A stretch of DNA of 64,000 bases, from positions 34,406 through 98,405 of the forward strand of contig NZ_JAAGKM010000008.1 in NCBI RefSeq assembly GCF_019308355.1, written 5' to 3'. This stretch comes from Empedobacter falsenii (GTDB lineage: Bacteria > Bacteroidota > Bacteroidia > Flavobacteriales > Weeksellaceae). Shown here one piece after another: positions 1 to 7,991 of the stretch (position 1 is the stretch's first letter; the number at the start of each line of letters is the position of its first letter). Both the position numbers and the translations under genes were made by a program. Under the pieces are notes generated by a model. It did no database searches. It worked only from the letters and a program-made list of their open reading frames with translations, and had not been told where the DNA came from.

Positions 1-738
1 AGTTGTAGGATTTTGAGGACGAGTTTCGTAAGCAATTGTTTTGTTATTTACACTAGGCTCATTTTTCTCTATACTATTATTATTTGGTTGATAAGACGCT
101 AATGCAATTTCTTCTTTGATTGTTTTAGATTCTTTCTTCGTTTTAGATTTCGATGAATTATTTGCCATCATCATATCATCCTGATTGTTGTATAATGTAT
201 ACAATTTTGTATAAACTTCTTCTGGAGAAATCTTATCAAATTGATCTAAATTATATTTCTCAATTCTCGAAATTAATTTTGAAGCATATTTTGGATCAGT
301 TGCATAACCAGATTTTTTCAGACCATTTGCCCAAGCGTTATAATCTGTCGGATCTAAGAAAAATAAAGCTTTGTAATAAGGTCTTAAAGCCAAAAATTTA
401 GAATGATCTCTATAACTTTCTTCAACTGAAGAATATTTTCTAAAACATTCTCCTTTCGAATCATCATCGTGATAAATACGAGGTTTATCCAACGACCATT
501 CTTCAGGACCTTTACATTTTATTCCAAAATGATTATTGGCTTGATCGGCTAATTTACTTTGTCCGCCTCCAGTTTCCAATAATCCTTGTGCTAACGTAAT
601 ACTTGCTGGAACTTTGTAAAGTTGCATTTCTTCAACAGCTAAAATAGCATGTTTTCGAATGTAAGTTATGTCTCTACTTTCTTGTGCTTGCGTCGAAATC
701 GACAACACTAAGCTAAAAATGTATAACAATTTTTTCAT
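1..738 (-). CDS. N-acetylglucosaminidase-type cell-wall hydrolase (GH73-like), 3' end cut off
   Basis: Peptidoglycan hydrolase, partial: 246 codons are visible and the frame runs off the left edge. Residues 1-19 form a Sec signal peptide ending in TQAQ. Residues 20-165 resemble a mannosyl-glycoprotein endo-beta-N-acetylglucosaminidase domain, with the likely catalytic Glu at position 55 in the motif TLAQGLLETGGGQS, followed by NHFGIKCK and a YRDHSKFL stretch typical of flavobacterial members. After residue 190 the sequence turns Ser/Lys/Asn-rich, probably a linker to LysM repeats beyond the window (inference). The ATG at 738 overlaps the TGA of the upstream deaminase gene, so the two are probably co-transcribed. 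The family is recognised with good confidence; the substrate bond is inferred. Confidence 0.85.
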   Translation of the reverse strand, partial: MKKLLYIFSLVLSISTQAQESRDITYIRKHAILAVEEMQLYKVPASITLAQGLLETGGGQSKLADQANNHFGIKCKGPEEWSLDKPRIYHDDDSKGECFRKYSSVEESYRDHSKFLALRPYYKALFFLDPTDYNAWANGLKKSGYATDPKYASKLISRIEKYNLDQFDKISPEEVYTKLYTLYNNQDDMMMANNSSKSKTKKESKTIKEEIALASYQPNNNSIEKNEPSVNNKTIAYETRPQNPTT

Positions 739-1652
739 TCTATAATATTTTTGTTCTTCTTCTTTAAAAGTTTGTTCATTCCTTCAATTCCTTGCAATCC
801 GCCTGTATGAACCAAAAGAATTTTAGAATTATCACTAAAATAATGATTTTTAATTAATTGAAAAATACCAAAAACCATTTTTCCAGTGTAAATAGGATCC
901 AATTGAATATGGTTAATTCGCTTGAAATCATTTACAAAAGTAATTAATTCATCCGAAACTTTCCCATATCCGCCAAAATGATAATCATTAAAAATAGTGA
1001 AATTCGTTTTATTTGTCAATTTTTCGATTTCATTTTGGATAAAATCTCCCTTTAAACTCGGAAAACCTAAAACTTTTTGATGAGGTTTCGAGCTTTCAAT
1101 CAATCCAGCAATTGTTCCACAAGTTCCGATTGCCGAAGCAATAAAATCATATTCGAAACAATCATCGTACAGAATTTCTTCACAACCTTTTATTGCAAAA
1201 TCATTTGTACCTCCTTCTGGAATAACGTAAGTGTTTGGATATTTAGTGTTTAAATGATTAATAAATTCTACTTCATCCTTTTTTCGGTATTCTTCCCTCG
1301 AAATAAAATGCAATTGCATTCTACATTCTTTTGCAAAACGTAATGTAGGATTTTCATCGATTTTATCCTTCAATTCTTCTCCGCGAATAAAACCGATAGT
1401 TTCGAAATGATGTAATAGTCCAGCTGCTGCCGTTGCCGCAATATGATTAGAAAAAGCACCTCCAAATGTTATCAATTTTTTGAAACCTTGTTTTTCAGCT
1501 TCAATAAAATTATATTTCAGTTTTCGGTATTTGTTTCCAGAGATTTCTGGATGAATCAAATCTTCTCTTAATATAGAAAGTTGAATATTTTGAGAAGTTA
1601 AATGTTTGATGTCAATGTTTTGAATTTGAGCTTTAAAATCGTTCCAAATCAT
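735..1652 (-). CDS. ACC deaminase/D-cysteine desulfhydrase family PLP enzyme
   Basis: Fold-type II PLP-dependent enzyme of 305 residues, the usual length for 1-aminocyclopropane-1-carboxylate deaminase/D-cysteine desulfhydrase. The motif SGNKYRKLKYN (residues 38-48) carries the PLP lysine (Lys41 by family analogy), followed by TFGGAFSNHIAATAAAG, which matches the substrate/phosphate-binding SNH region. VHTGGLQG near the C-terminus is the glycine-rich PLP phosphate loop. Whether it acts on ACC, D-cysteine or another D-amino acid cannot be told from sequence; D-cysteine desulfhydrase is the commoner role in bacteria without plant hosts. It abuts the upstream gene (its ATG follows that gene's TAA directly) and overlaps the downstream glucosaminidase by three bases. 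Confidence 0.88.
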   Translation of the reverse strand: MIWNDFKAQIQNIDIKHLTSQNIQLSILREDLIHPEISGNKYRKLKYNFIEAEKQGFKKLITFGGAFSNHIAATAAAGLLHHFETIGFIRGEELKDKIDENPTLRFAKECRMQLHFISREEYRKKDEVEFINHLNTKYPNTYVIPEGGTNDFAIKGCEEILYDDCFEYDFIASAIGTCGTIAGLIESSKPHQKVLGFPSLKGDFIQNEIEKLTNKTNFTIFNDYHFGGYGKVSDELITFVNDFKRINHIQLDPIYTGKMVFGIFQLIKNHYFSDNSKILLVHTGGLQGIEGMNKLLKKKNKNIIE

Positions 1653-1979
1653 TTAGATATATTTTAGAAAATTATAAAATTTTCGTTTTTTTAAATAATT
1701 CAAATTGTGTTCGTTTGCATAAGCTTCACGCTCAAAACTAATATTGCGATATGCTTTGTGTTGATCGCGATATTGAATCAATCGAATGGCATATTCAATA
1801 AAATAAAAAGGATAGAAAAAAACGACCAAAAGTTCGAGTTGTTGAATGATATGAATGGTTTCGTGATTGATTAAAACTTCATCATTTTTCAGTTTTTTAT
1901 CTCTCAAAAAAATGAAAGGAAAAATGGTAATTCCAATAAAATTCTTTCGGAATAAATGACGCAAAACAACTACAAACAT
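1653..1979 (-). CDS. small membrane-associated HExxH protein, putative metallopeptidase
   Basis: A 108-residue protein with HETIH at residues 39-43, fitting the HExxH zinc motif, and a downstream SFEREAYANEH segment (81-91) that could supply the third ligand as in gluzincins. Hydrophobic stretches around residues 15-25 and 50-65 suggest membrane association. Similar short HETIH proteins are common and uncharacterised in flavobacteria. It is the first gene of a minus-strand run of three that continues into the deaminase and the glucosaminidase with no intergenic space. Peptidase activity is inferred from the motif only. Confidence 0.7.
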   Translation of the reverse strand: MFVVVLRHLFRKNFIGITIFPFIFLRDKKLKNDEVLINHETIHIIQQLELLVVFFYPFYFIEYAIRLIQYRDQHKAYRNISFEREAYANEHNLNYLKKRKFYNFLKYI

Positions 1980-2140
1980 GATTTAGGTAATTCGATTTTA
2001 TTGCAAAATTAATCAATCTGAAAAGATATTGATTTAAAAAGCGTTAAAAAGCGTAAATTTAGAAGAAGTTTCGCAAATAATTATCATACCAAAATTAATG
2101 ATAGTTTATAGATAAAAGTTGTAAATTCACAGCGTTAGAA

Positions 2141-2302
2141 ATGAAAAAGTTTGAAGAAGGAGATTATTATTTATCTCCAGAAGGTTTCAGAATATTTACT
2201 GAACAATATCTAAAAAAAAGAGGGTATTGTTGTAAAAGTGGATGCAAACATTGTCCGTATGGATACGATAAAAAAACAGATAAAATAAAGAATAAGAAAT
2301 AA
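2141..2302 (+). CDS. DUF5522 family small Cys-rich protein
   Basis: A 53-codon ORF that starts at ATG 2141 and stops at TAA 2300-2302. It encodes a basic peptide beginning MKKFEEGDYYLSPEGFR, with the core YLKKRGYCCKSGCKHCPYG. The CC-x3-C-x2-C arrangement is the hallmark of the DUF5522 family, found widely in Bacteroidetes (and fused or adjacent to other genes elsewhere); it probably binds a metal (inference). It lies four bases upstream of the DUF2911 gene, suggesting a two-gene transcript. Function is unknown. Confidence 0.78.
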   Translation: MKKFEEGDYYLSPEGFRIFTEQYLKKRGYCCKSGCKHCPYGYDKKTDKIKNKK

Positions 2303-2306
2303 TTAT

Positions 2307-3041
2307 ATGAAAATAACATCAACAGTTTTAGCTTTGTTAATAGGAAGTTGTGCTTTTGCTCAAATGAAATTTCCCGCGGTAAGTTCTCATGCTGAAGTTG
2401 AACAAAAAGTAGGTTTAACAGAATTTGAAGTTGAATATAATCGACCAAATGTAAACGGAAGAAAAGTATTTGGAAAATTGGTACCGAATGGAGAAGTTTG
2501 GCGAACTGGTGCGAATGAAAATACGGTCATCAAATTTGATAAACCAATCAAAGTGAATGGACAAGAGTTGGCTGCTGGCGAATATGCGTTGTATAGCATT
2601 CCGAATAAAGAGGAGTGGGAGGTAATTTTTTACAAAGACACGAAAAACTGGGGAAATCCGAAAGAGTGGAAGGAGTCGAATATCGCTTTGAAAGTGAAAG
2701 CTCCGTCAACAAAATCGATGAACAATAAGACAGAAACGTTTGAGATTCGTTTTACAAATGTGACGCAAAAATCAGCGAATTTGGTATTAGCTTGGGATAA
2801 CACAACGGTTGTTTTGGATATTGAAACGAATACAATTAACGAAGTTTTAAAAATGATTGGAGATCAATTGAACGAAAATTCTTCTGCAAGAGATTTTTAC
2901 AATTCGGCAAACTTCTATTATTCGAATAAATTGGATCGAAATCAAGCGTTGAAATGGGTCAATACAGCTTTAGAAAAAGATGCTAATGCACCAGATTATT
3001 ACAAAGAATTGAAAGCTAATTTGGAAAAAAATAAATATTAA
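2307..3041 (+). CDS. DUF2911 domain-containing secreted protein
   Basis: 244 residues with a signal peptide (MKITSTVLALLIGSCAFAQ) and a DUF2911 core: SHAEVEQKVGLTEFEVEYNRP, NGRKVFGKLVPNGEVWRTGANE and LAAGEYALYSIPN are the signature blocks at about residues 27-105. The C-terminal ~70 residues are helical and TPR-like (DFYNSANFYYSNK, ALKWVNTALEKD), as often seen in this family. The role is unknown; the protein is predicted periplasmic or secreted. It follows the DUF5522 gene closely and ends at a strong hairpin terminator shared with the convergent K+ channel gene. Confidence 0.88.
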   Translation: MKITSTVLALLIGSCAFAQMKFPAVSSHAEVEQKVGLTEFEVEYNRPNVNGRKVFGKLVPNGEVWRTGANENTVIKFDKPIKVNGQELAAGEYALYSIPNKEEWEVIFYKDTKNWGNPKEWKESNIALKVKAPSTKSMNNKTETFEIRFTNVTQKSANLVLAWDNTTVVLDIETNTINEVLKMIGDQLNENSSARDFYNSANFYYSNKLDRNQALKWVNTALEKDANAPDYYKELKANLEKNKY

Positions 3042-3044
3042 CTA

Positions 3045-3080
3045 AAAATCCCTTCAAAAATTTTTGAAGGGATTTTTTTA
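3045..3080. terminator. bidirectional intrinsic terminator
   Basis: Stem AATCCCTTCAAA/TTTGAAGGGATT with A-rich and T-rich flanks on either side, placed between the converging ends of the DUF2911 gene and the K+ channel gene. The T tract runs into the channel's stop codon (3078-3080), so one hairpin can serve both strands. Confidence 0.85.
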
Positions 3081-3512
3081 TTCAGAAATATTCTTTTTTA
3101 AGATAATTTGTAGGTAAGAAAACATCAACGCCGTTGACCAGCCTACCATCATAATTCCGTTTATAGCTTCTAACCCAGCCATGATTTTCCATTCACTATC
3201 AATCACAACATCACCATAACCAACGGTTGTAAATGTGATTAATGAAAAATAGATTGCTTCTTGAAAACTATATAAATTGTCAATATTTGGATTGAAATAA
3301 AAAGTAGCCGCCCAAATTGTACATTGTGCGCCATGTAACAAAGTAAGCAAAGAAACAGATAATGCCATTTGCCAAATTACTTGACTAAACGTTAAACGTT
3401 GTTTTTTGAGATTAAATTTATGTAGATATTTTAGCGAATAAACCGTGACAGTTGATTGTAAAATAACATTCACACAAATAATCAATATGCCAAAACATAT
3501 AATTAGAAACAT
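3078..3512 (-). CDS. two-TM potassium channel family protein
   Basis: Small ion channel. The pore signature TFTTVGYGDVV carries the K+ selectivity filter (TVGYGD), preceded by a pore helix (AIYFSLI) and flanked by hydrophobic segments near both ends. An N-terminal TM segment (FLIICFGILIICVNVIL) gives about three hydrophobic segments before the filter and one after. I chose ATG 3512 (144 residues) because the longer frame to 3539 would begin with TTG and adds a polar leader. No RCK regulatory domain is present. It converges on the DUF2911 gene with a shared terminator. Confidence 0.83.
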   Translation of the reverse strand: MFLIICFGILIICVNVILQSTVTVYSLKYLHKFNLKKQRLTFSQVIWQMALSVSLLTLLHGAQCTIWAATFYFNPNIDNLYSFQEAIYFSLITFTTVGYGDVVIDSEWKIMAGLEAINGIMMVGWSTALMFSYLQIILKKNISE

Positions 3513-3662
3513 ATTTTTATCAATTATAGATGAATACAAAAATGTAAAGAATAAAATTTATAAAATACTTTTTGAAGCTAAAAATTTTGTAAATTTAATA
3601 CAGAAGGAAAATCTAGATATCCTAAATATTTGATAAAATCTGGATTAATAAAGCTTTATTAC

Positions 3663-3670
3663 TAATTTTG
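3663..3670 (+). promoter_or_regulatory. -7 element TAATTTTG upstream of the GHL10 lipoprotein gene
   Basis: The sequence TAATTTTG fits the Bacteroidetes -7 consensus TAnnTTTG, 27 bases before ATG 3698. No good -33 TTTG lies at the usual distance (the nearest is about 30 bases away), so confidence is moderate. Confidence 0.4.
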
Positions 3671-3697
3671 TAACGCTAAAAATACATATTTCAACGA

Positions 3698-5317
3698 ATG
3701 AAAATTAATTTTAAATATATTTTGATGTGTTTCGGAATAGCTACAATTGGCTTATCTTCGTGTGCTTCAAATAAAAATTCGAAAAAAATAGTTTATAAAA
3801 AAGTAGAATCTAAGCAGCCTATAAAACCTGTCGAATCTACGAAGTCAACCATTGCTACTACGCCAAAAACTGAAATTCCGAACAAGAAAGATGAAGTTTT
3901 TACAGTAAAACTACCTGAAGTAAATCGTGAGTTTCGTGCAGCTTGGGTAGCTTCTGTTGCAAATATTAACTGGCCTTCTAAAAAAGATTTGACAACAACG
4001 CAACAAAAAGATGAAGCAATAAAGTTGTTGGATATGTTAGAAGCAAACAATTTTAATGCTGTTATTTTTCAGGTTCGCCCAGCGGCAGATGCTTTGTATA
4101 AAAGTAATTTCGAACCTTGGTCTTACTTTTTAACTGGAGAAGAAGGTAAGGCGCCTTCGCCATATTATGACCCGTTAGAATTTTGGGTGGAAGAAGCACA
4201 CAAACGTGGAATTGAGTTGCATGTTTGGTTAAATCCTTACAGAGCGCATCACAGTAGTGGAGGTCCAGTGACAAACGAATCGATGGTGAAAAGATCGCCA
4301 AGTAATGTGGTGAGATTGAAAAATGGCATGTATTGGTTTGATCCTGCTGACAAAAAAACGCAAGATCACGTTTCGGAAGTTGTTCGTGATATCGTTTCGC
4401 GTTATGATATTGATGGTGTTCATTTTGATGATTATTTCTATCCATATGCATCGTATAATGGTGGTGCAGACTTTCCAGATAATTCAACTTGGAATGTTTA
4501 CAAGAATAATGGAGGAATGTTGTCGAGAGCAGATTGGCGTCGTCAAAATGTGAATACAATTATTGAGCGTATTTATAAAGAAATCAAAGCAGAAAAACCT
4601 TTTGTAAAATTTGGTATTAGTCCTTTTGGAATTTGGAAACCAGGATATCCTGCTGGAATTACAGGTTCTTCGCAATATGATGAATTGTATGCAGATGCAA
4701 AATTATGGTTGAACAAAGGTTGGGTTGATTATTTTTCGCCACAATTGTATTGGCCAATTAATTCGACAGGACAAAGTTTTCCGAAATTATTAGAATGGTG
4801 GAAATCAGAAAACACACATAATCGTCATCTTTGGCCAGGTTTGAATACTGTAGAAGTGAAAGTTTCGGATAGAACAACTGAGATTACAAATCAGGTAAAA
4901 ATGGCTGGAGAAATTTTACAAAACAATGTGGGTGTTATTCACTGGAGTATTGCTGGATTAACGAAAAATCCTTCGATGTTGAGTTATCTGAAAGAAGGTC
5001 CATACAAAGCTAAAGCTTTGGTGCCAACTATGAATTGGATAAAAGCAGATCGTTTGGTAAAACCAAGTTTGACTGTAAATATGAAAGCGTCAGAAGTTGT
5101 GATGAATTGGAATGATTATAAAATGAATTCAAATGTTTCGAAATGGATTTTATACACACGTTACAACAACGATTGGGAAACGTCTATTTTGGATAAAACC
5201 AAAACAAACCAAACAATTTTGAAACACAAAGATGGTAAAAGTTTAACAGCAGTTGCACTAAAAGCTGTCGATCGTTTAGGAAACGAAAGTGATTACGTTG
5301 CTCAAAAAATTAATTAA
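3698..5317 (+). CDS. glycoside hydrolase-like GHL10 family lipoprotein (DUF187, YngK-like)
   Basis: 539 residues. The N-terminus carries a lipoprotein signal with lipobox LSSC (Cys22), followed by a Lys/Thr/Pro-rich linker. The GHL10 domain begins with REFRAAWVASVANINWPS and continues through FQVRPAADALY, HVWLNPYRAH, GVHFDDYFYPY (an Asp-Asp pair on a beta strand, as in TIM-barrel hydrolases), FGISPFGIW and DYFSPQLYWP. A C-terminal FN3-like region ends the protein. Members are predicted to cut glycan or peptidoglycan-like polymers, but the substrate is unproven. Predicted outer-membrane or periplasmic lipoprotein. The gene stands alone, with a -7 promoter element upstream and a hairpin terminator downstream. 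Confidence 0.88.
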   Translation: MKINFKYILMCFGIATIGLSSCASNKNSKKIVYKKVESKQPIKPVESTKSTIATTPKTEIPNKKDEVFTVKLPEVNREFRAAWVASVANINWPSKKDLTTTQQKDEAIKLLDMLEANNFNAVIFQVRPAADALYKSNFEPWSYFLTGEEGKAPSPYYDPLEFWVEEAHKRGIELHVWLNPYRAHHSSGGPVTNESMVKRSPSNVVRLKNGMYWFDPADKKTQDHVSEVVRDIVSRYDIDGVHFDDYFYPYASYNGGADFPDNSTWNVYKNNGGMLSRADWRRQNVNTIIERIYKEIKAEKPFVKFGISPFGIWKPGYPAGITGSSQYDELYADAKLWLNKGWVDYFSPQLYWPINSTGQSFPKLLEWWKSENTHNRHLWPGLNTVEVKVSDRTTEITNQVKMAGEILQNNVGVIHWSIAGLTKNPSMLSYLKEGPYKAKALVPTMNWIKADRLVKPSLTVNMKASEVVMNWNDYKMNSNVSKWILYTRYNNDWETSILDKTKTNQTILKHKDGKSLTAVALKAVDRLGNESDYVAQKIN

Positions 5318-5337
5318 GAATTGAATTTCTCTCAATA

Positions 5338-5368
5338 TAAATCCTCAACATAAGTTGGGGATTTTTTT
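5338..5368 (+). terminator. intrinsic terminator, copy 1 of a near-identical pair
   Basis: Stem ATCCTCAAC/GTTGGGGAT with an ATAA loop and a T7 tract, just after the GHL10 gene. The same 30-base unit recurs at 5649-5679 with a single change (G to A) in the right arm. Confidence 0.8.
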
Positions 5369-5445
5369 GTTTTTACAACTTTGTTGTTTTTGTATATTTG
5401 ATTATACATTAATAGTTTAACACATATTTAAATAACCATAATTAT

Positions 5446-5631
5446 ATGAAAAATAAAATAGGTTTCAATATTATTTTTGCGCTTATTGCATTTCCAATAG
5501 GACTAGCTTTGTTAAGAGAGTTTAATTTTCAAGATTTTACGTTTAAAAATACAGCATTAGGTATTATTTATTCAGTAACGTTTATATTCTGCATATTTTT
5601 TATGTTGAAGAAAAAGAAAGTTGAAAATTAG
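5446..5631 (+). CDS. small two-TM membrane protein, hypothetical
   Basis: A 61-residue protein with two predicted membrane helices (IIFALIAFPIGLALL and ALGIIYSVTFIFCIFFML) and a positively charged C-terminal KKKKVEN tail. I do not recognise a family. The ATG at 5446 follows an AT-rich leader, and the gene is bracketed by its own terminator (5649) and that of the upstream gene (5338). The composition and clean boundaries argue for a real gene, but the short length leaves doubt. Confidence 0.6.
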   Translation: MKNKIGFNIIFALIAFPIGLALLREFNFQDFTFKNTALGIIYSVTFIFCIFFMLKKKKVEN

Positions 5632-5648
5632 AATTTAATATAAAACAC

Positions 5649-5680
5649 AAATCCTCAACATAAGTTGAGGATTTTTTTAT
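5649..5680. terminator. bidirectional intrinsic terminator, copy 2
   Basis: Perfect stem ATCCTCAAC/GTTGAGGAT with loop ATAA and a T-rich tail. It serves the small membrane gene on the plus strand and, with the A-rich left flank read from the other side, the minus-strand gene whose stop is at 5677-5679. Confidence 0.8.
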
Positions 5681-6030
5681 TTTTTTCTCTTTAAAATATA
5701 ATAAAGCGCATCGTTATCATTTTCTTTTGATGTGTAGGCAAACTGAAATTCATATCCGTTTTCAGACATAAAATTCAACGCATCAATCATTGAATTAAAT
5801 TTTACTGCAATTCCGCGTTCATCTTTTATTTTCAAACCAGTTTTAAAAGAAATTGATTTGGTTTCTTGTCCAAAATCCAATCGAATATTCATTTTTGTAC
5901 TCAAACCTCGCCCAGTTCCAATAATCTGTACATAATCAACATTGATATCTTTAATCGGAACATCATTTACAGTTTGCGCAACCGAAAAATTACCGATGAA
6001 TAATCCCAAAATAAGTGCTAATTTTTTCAT
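5677..6030 (-). CDS. hypothetical secreted protein
   Basis: 117 residues with a clear signal peptide (MKKLALILGLFIGNFSVAQ), then a compact soluble region with DVPIKDINVDYVQIIGTG and GLSTKMNIRLDFGQ and a C-terminal SENGYEFQFAY... segment. The ALNFMSENGYEF pattern resembles short flavobacterial periplasmic proteins of unknown function. There are no cysteines or recognisable catalytic residues. Single gene, terminated by the hairpin at 5649. Confidence 0.75.
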   Translation of the reverse strand: MKKLALILGLFIGNFSVAQTVNDVPIKDINVDYVQIIGTGRGLSTKMNIRLDFGQETKSISFKTGLKIKDERGIAVKFNSMIDALNFMSENGYEFQFAYTSKENDNDALYYILKRKK

Positions 6031-6072
6031 AAGTTTTAAATTTTGATAAAGATATTTATTTTCGAATGAAAG

Positions 6073-6195
6073 AAAAAAGCTGTTTCAAAAGACTAAAATT
6101 AGTCATGTCATTTCGACGCATGGAGAAATCTGTAATTTAGATTTCTCATTTCACTACGTTTCATTCGAAATGACATTTTTGAAACAACTTTCTTA
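6073..6195. repeat. imperfect long inverted repeat (dispersed, REP/MITE-like hairpin)
   Basis: Nested arms are visible: AAGCTGTTTCAAAA at 6077-6090 with TTTTGAAACAACTT at 6177-6190; ATGTCATTTCGA at 6105-6116 with TCGAAATGACAT at 6165-6176 (perfect); GAGAAATCT at 6123-6131 with AGATTTCTC at 6139-6147 (perfect). The core GTCATTTCGACG..GGAGAAATCT matches a dispersed repeat I know from flavobacterial genomes. It has no ORF and lies between two minus-strand genes. It could also end transcripts from either side. Confidence 0.75.
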
Positions 6196-6201
6196 ATTAT
6201 A

Positions 6202-6909
6202 TTATTTCAATCCCCAATCAACGGCAAAAACAGCTTGTAAAGCTGCAGTTTCAGTACGGAAACGTTGATATCCAAGACTAATTCCTGTGAAATTGTGATC
6301 TTCTGCAGCGAAAATTTCATCTCTCGAAAAATCACCTTCAGGACCAATCATAATCAAAATTTTCTGCGGATTATTTTCCAAAACTGTTCGTAAAGGCGTA
6401 CGTTCAATATCCGCTTCGCAATGCGCAATACATTTCGTGAAACCTTCAAAATCCTGTTTGATAAATTCATTGAATTTTGTCAAATCATTTACTTTTGGCA
6501 AATACGCTTTCAACGATTGTTTGGTTGCAGATTGTACAATTTTTTCAATTCGCTCGATTTTAATATTTTTTCGTTCCGAATGAAAAGTCTGTAAAAAAGT
6601 AATTTCGTCAATACCAATTTCAGTTGCTTTTTCTAAGAAAAATTCCAAACGTTCCATTGTTTTTGTTGGTGCAATTGCAACATGTAAATAGTAATTTTTC
6701 TGCTCGAAATTTACTTTTAAGTCAACAACTTTTCCTTCAACTGCTTTTTTAGAAATTGATGTAATTTCAACTTCAGCCAAATTTCCTTTTCCATCTGTCA
6801 CGTGCACCAAATCGCCTTCATTTCCGCGTAAAACTTTTGCAAAATGATGACTTTCTTCTTCGTTGAGAATAGCTGTGTCATGATGAATTTCTCCAAAAAA
6901 TAATTTCAT
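6202..6909 (-). CDS. rsmE: 16S rRNA (uracil(1498)-N(3))-methyltransferase
   Basis: SPOUT-class methyltransferase that methylates N3 of U1498 in 16S rRNA with S-adenosylmethionine. At 235 residues it has the standard length. Family motifs near the C-terminus are MIGPEGDFSRDEI (the SAM-binding GPEGGF-like loop) and LGYQRFRTETAALQAV (the knot strand, usually LGxxILRxETA). The N-terminal PUA-like part includes NEEESHHFAKVLRG. The ATG at 6907-6909 overlaps the last base of the tsaD stop codon, so both genes are likely translated from one mRNA. Confidence 0.95.
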   Translation of the reverse strand: MKLFFGEIHHDTAILNEEESHHFAKVLRGNEGDLVHVTDGKGNLAEVEITSISKKAVEGKVVDLKVNFEQKNYYLHVAIAPTKTMERLEFFLEKATEIGIDEITFLQTFHSERKNIKIERIEKIVQSATKQSLKAYLPKVNDLTKFNEFIKQDFEGFTKCIAHCEADIERTPLRTVLENNPQKILIMIGPEGDFSRDEIFAAEDHNFTGISLGYQRFRTETAALQAVFAVDWGLK

Positions 6910-7928
6910 TAAATATGGTATTTAGCTACAGATTTCGCTGTGTTTTCTGTAAATAACTCTTGATCAAATTTTAAACTTCCAACCATTGCAATCATCGCTG
7001 CATTGTCTGTTGTATAAGCAAATTTTGGTATAAAAGTTTTCCAACCAAATTCAGTTTCTCCATCTTTTAATCGTTGACGAATTTCAGAATTTGCAGAAAC
7101 TCCACCTGCAATTGCAATTTGTTTAATTCCAGTTTCGTCCGATGCTTTTTTTACTTTTTCCATCAAAATATTTACGATAGAACGTTGAATAGAAGCGCAC
7201 AAATCATCAATATTTTCTTCTATAAAATTTGGATTTGCTTTGACCTCTTTCTGAATAAAATATAAAATTGACGTTTTGAAACCGCTAAAACTAAAGTTTA
7301 AACCATCAATTTTTGGTTTTGCAAATTTGAATTTTGTAGGATCTCCAATCTTAGATTTTTTGTCAATAATTGGACCTGCAGGATATGGTAAGTTTAAAAT
7401 TTTACCTGCTTTATCAAAAGCTTCACCAGCTGCATCATCAATTGTTTCACCTAAAATTTCCATCTCAAAATAACTGTTGATTTTCACGATTTGTGTATGT
7501 CCACCAGAAACAGTCAAACATAAAAATGGAAAAGTTGGTTTTTCGTCGTTGGCATCTTCAATAAAATTTGCCAAAATATGTGCTTGCATGTGATTAACCT
7601 CAATCAACGGAATATCCAATGATTGACTGAAAGATTTCGCAAAACTTCCGCCAACCAAAAGCGAACCCATCAATCCTGGACCACGTGTATACGCGATTGC
7701 TTTAAGTTCTTCTTTGTTAATATTTGCCTGTTTTAGGGCTTGATCTACGACGGGAACAATATTTTGTTGATGTGCTCTCGAAGCTAATTCTGGTACTACG
7801 CCACCATATATTTCGTGAATTTTTTGGCTTGCCACAACATTAGAAATAATTTTATTTCCGTCAATAATTGCTGCGCCTGTATCATCACAAGAAGATTCTA
7901 TGGCTAAAATGTAGTTTTTATCGCTCAT
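6909..7928 (-). CDS. tsaD: tRNA N6-adenosine threonylcarbamoyltransferase
   Basis: Transfers the threonylcarbamoyl group from TC-AMP to A37 of ANN-decoding tRNAs (t6A), working with TsaB/TsaE. The 339-residue protein shows the ASKHA-fold motifs: ILAIESSCDDTGAAI at the start, the metal-binding HMQAH at 113-117, LTVSGGHTQIV, and IAGGVSANSEIR. Length and motif order are complete. It is divergent from the tamB gene with a gap of only 63 bases, an arrangement common in Bacteroidetes, and is followed directly by rsmE. Confidence 0.97.
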   Translation of the reverse strand: MSDKNYILAIESSCDDTGAAIIDGNKIISNVVASQKIHEIYGGVVPELASRAHQQNIVPVVDQALKQANINKEELKAIAYTRGPGLMGSLLVGGSFAKSFSQSLDIPLIEVNHMQAHILANFIEDANDEKPTFPFLCLTVSGGHTQIVKINSYFEMEILGETIDDAAGEAFDKAGKILNLPYPAGPIIDKKSKIGDPTKFKFAKPKIDGLNFSFSGFKTSILYFIQKEVKANPNFIEENIDDLCASIQRSIVNILMEKVKKASDETGIKQIAIAGGVSANSEIRQRLKDGETEFGWKTFIPKFAYTTDNAAMIAMVGSLKFDQELFTENTAKSVAKYHI

Positions 7929-7991
7929 AATTCCTTGTAGAATAAAATTTATAACTTATTTTTACCCTGCAAATATCGTAAATTTAAACCA

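Noticed and set aside
153..401. 82-residue plus-strand frame at the left end
   Set aside because: It is antisense to the glucosaminidase, whose signal peptide and domain motifs are clear.
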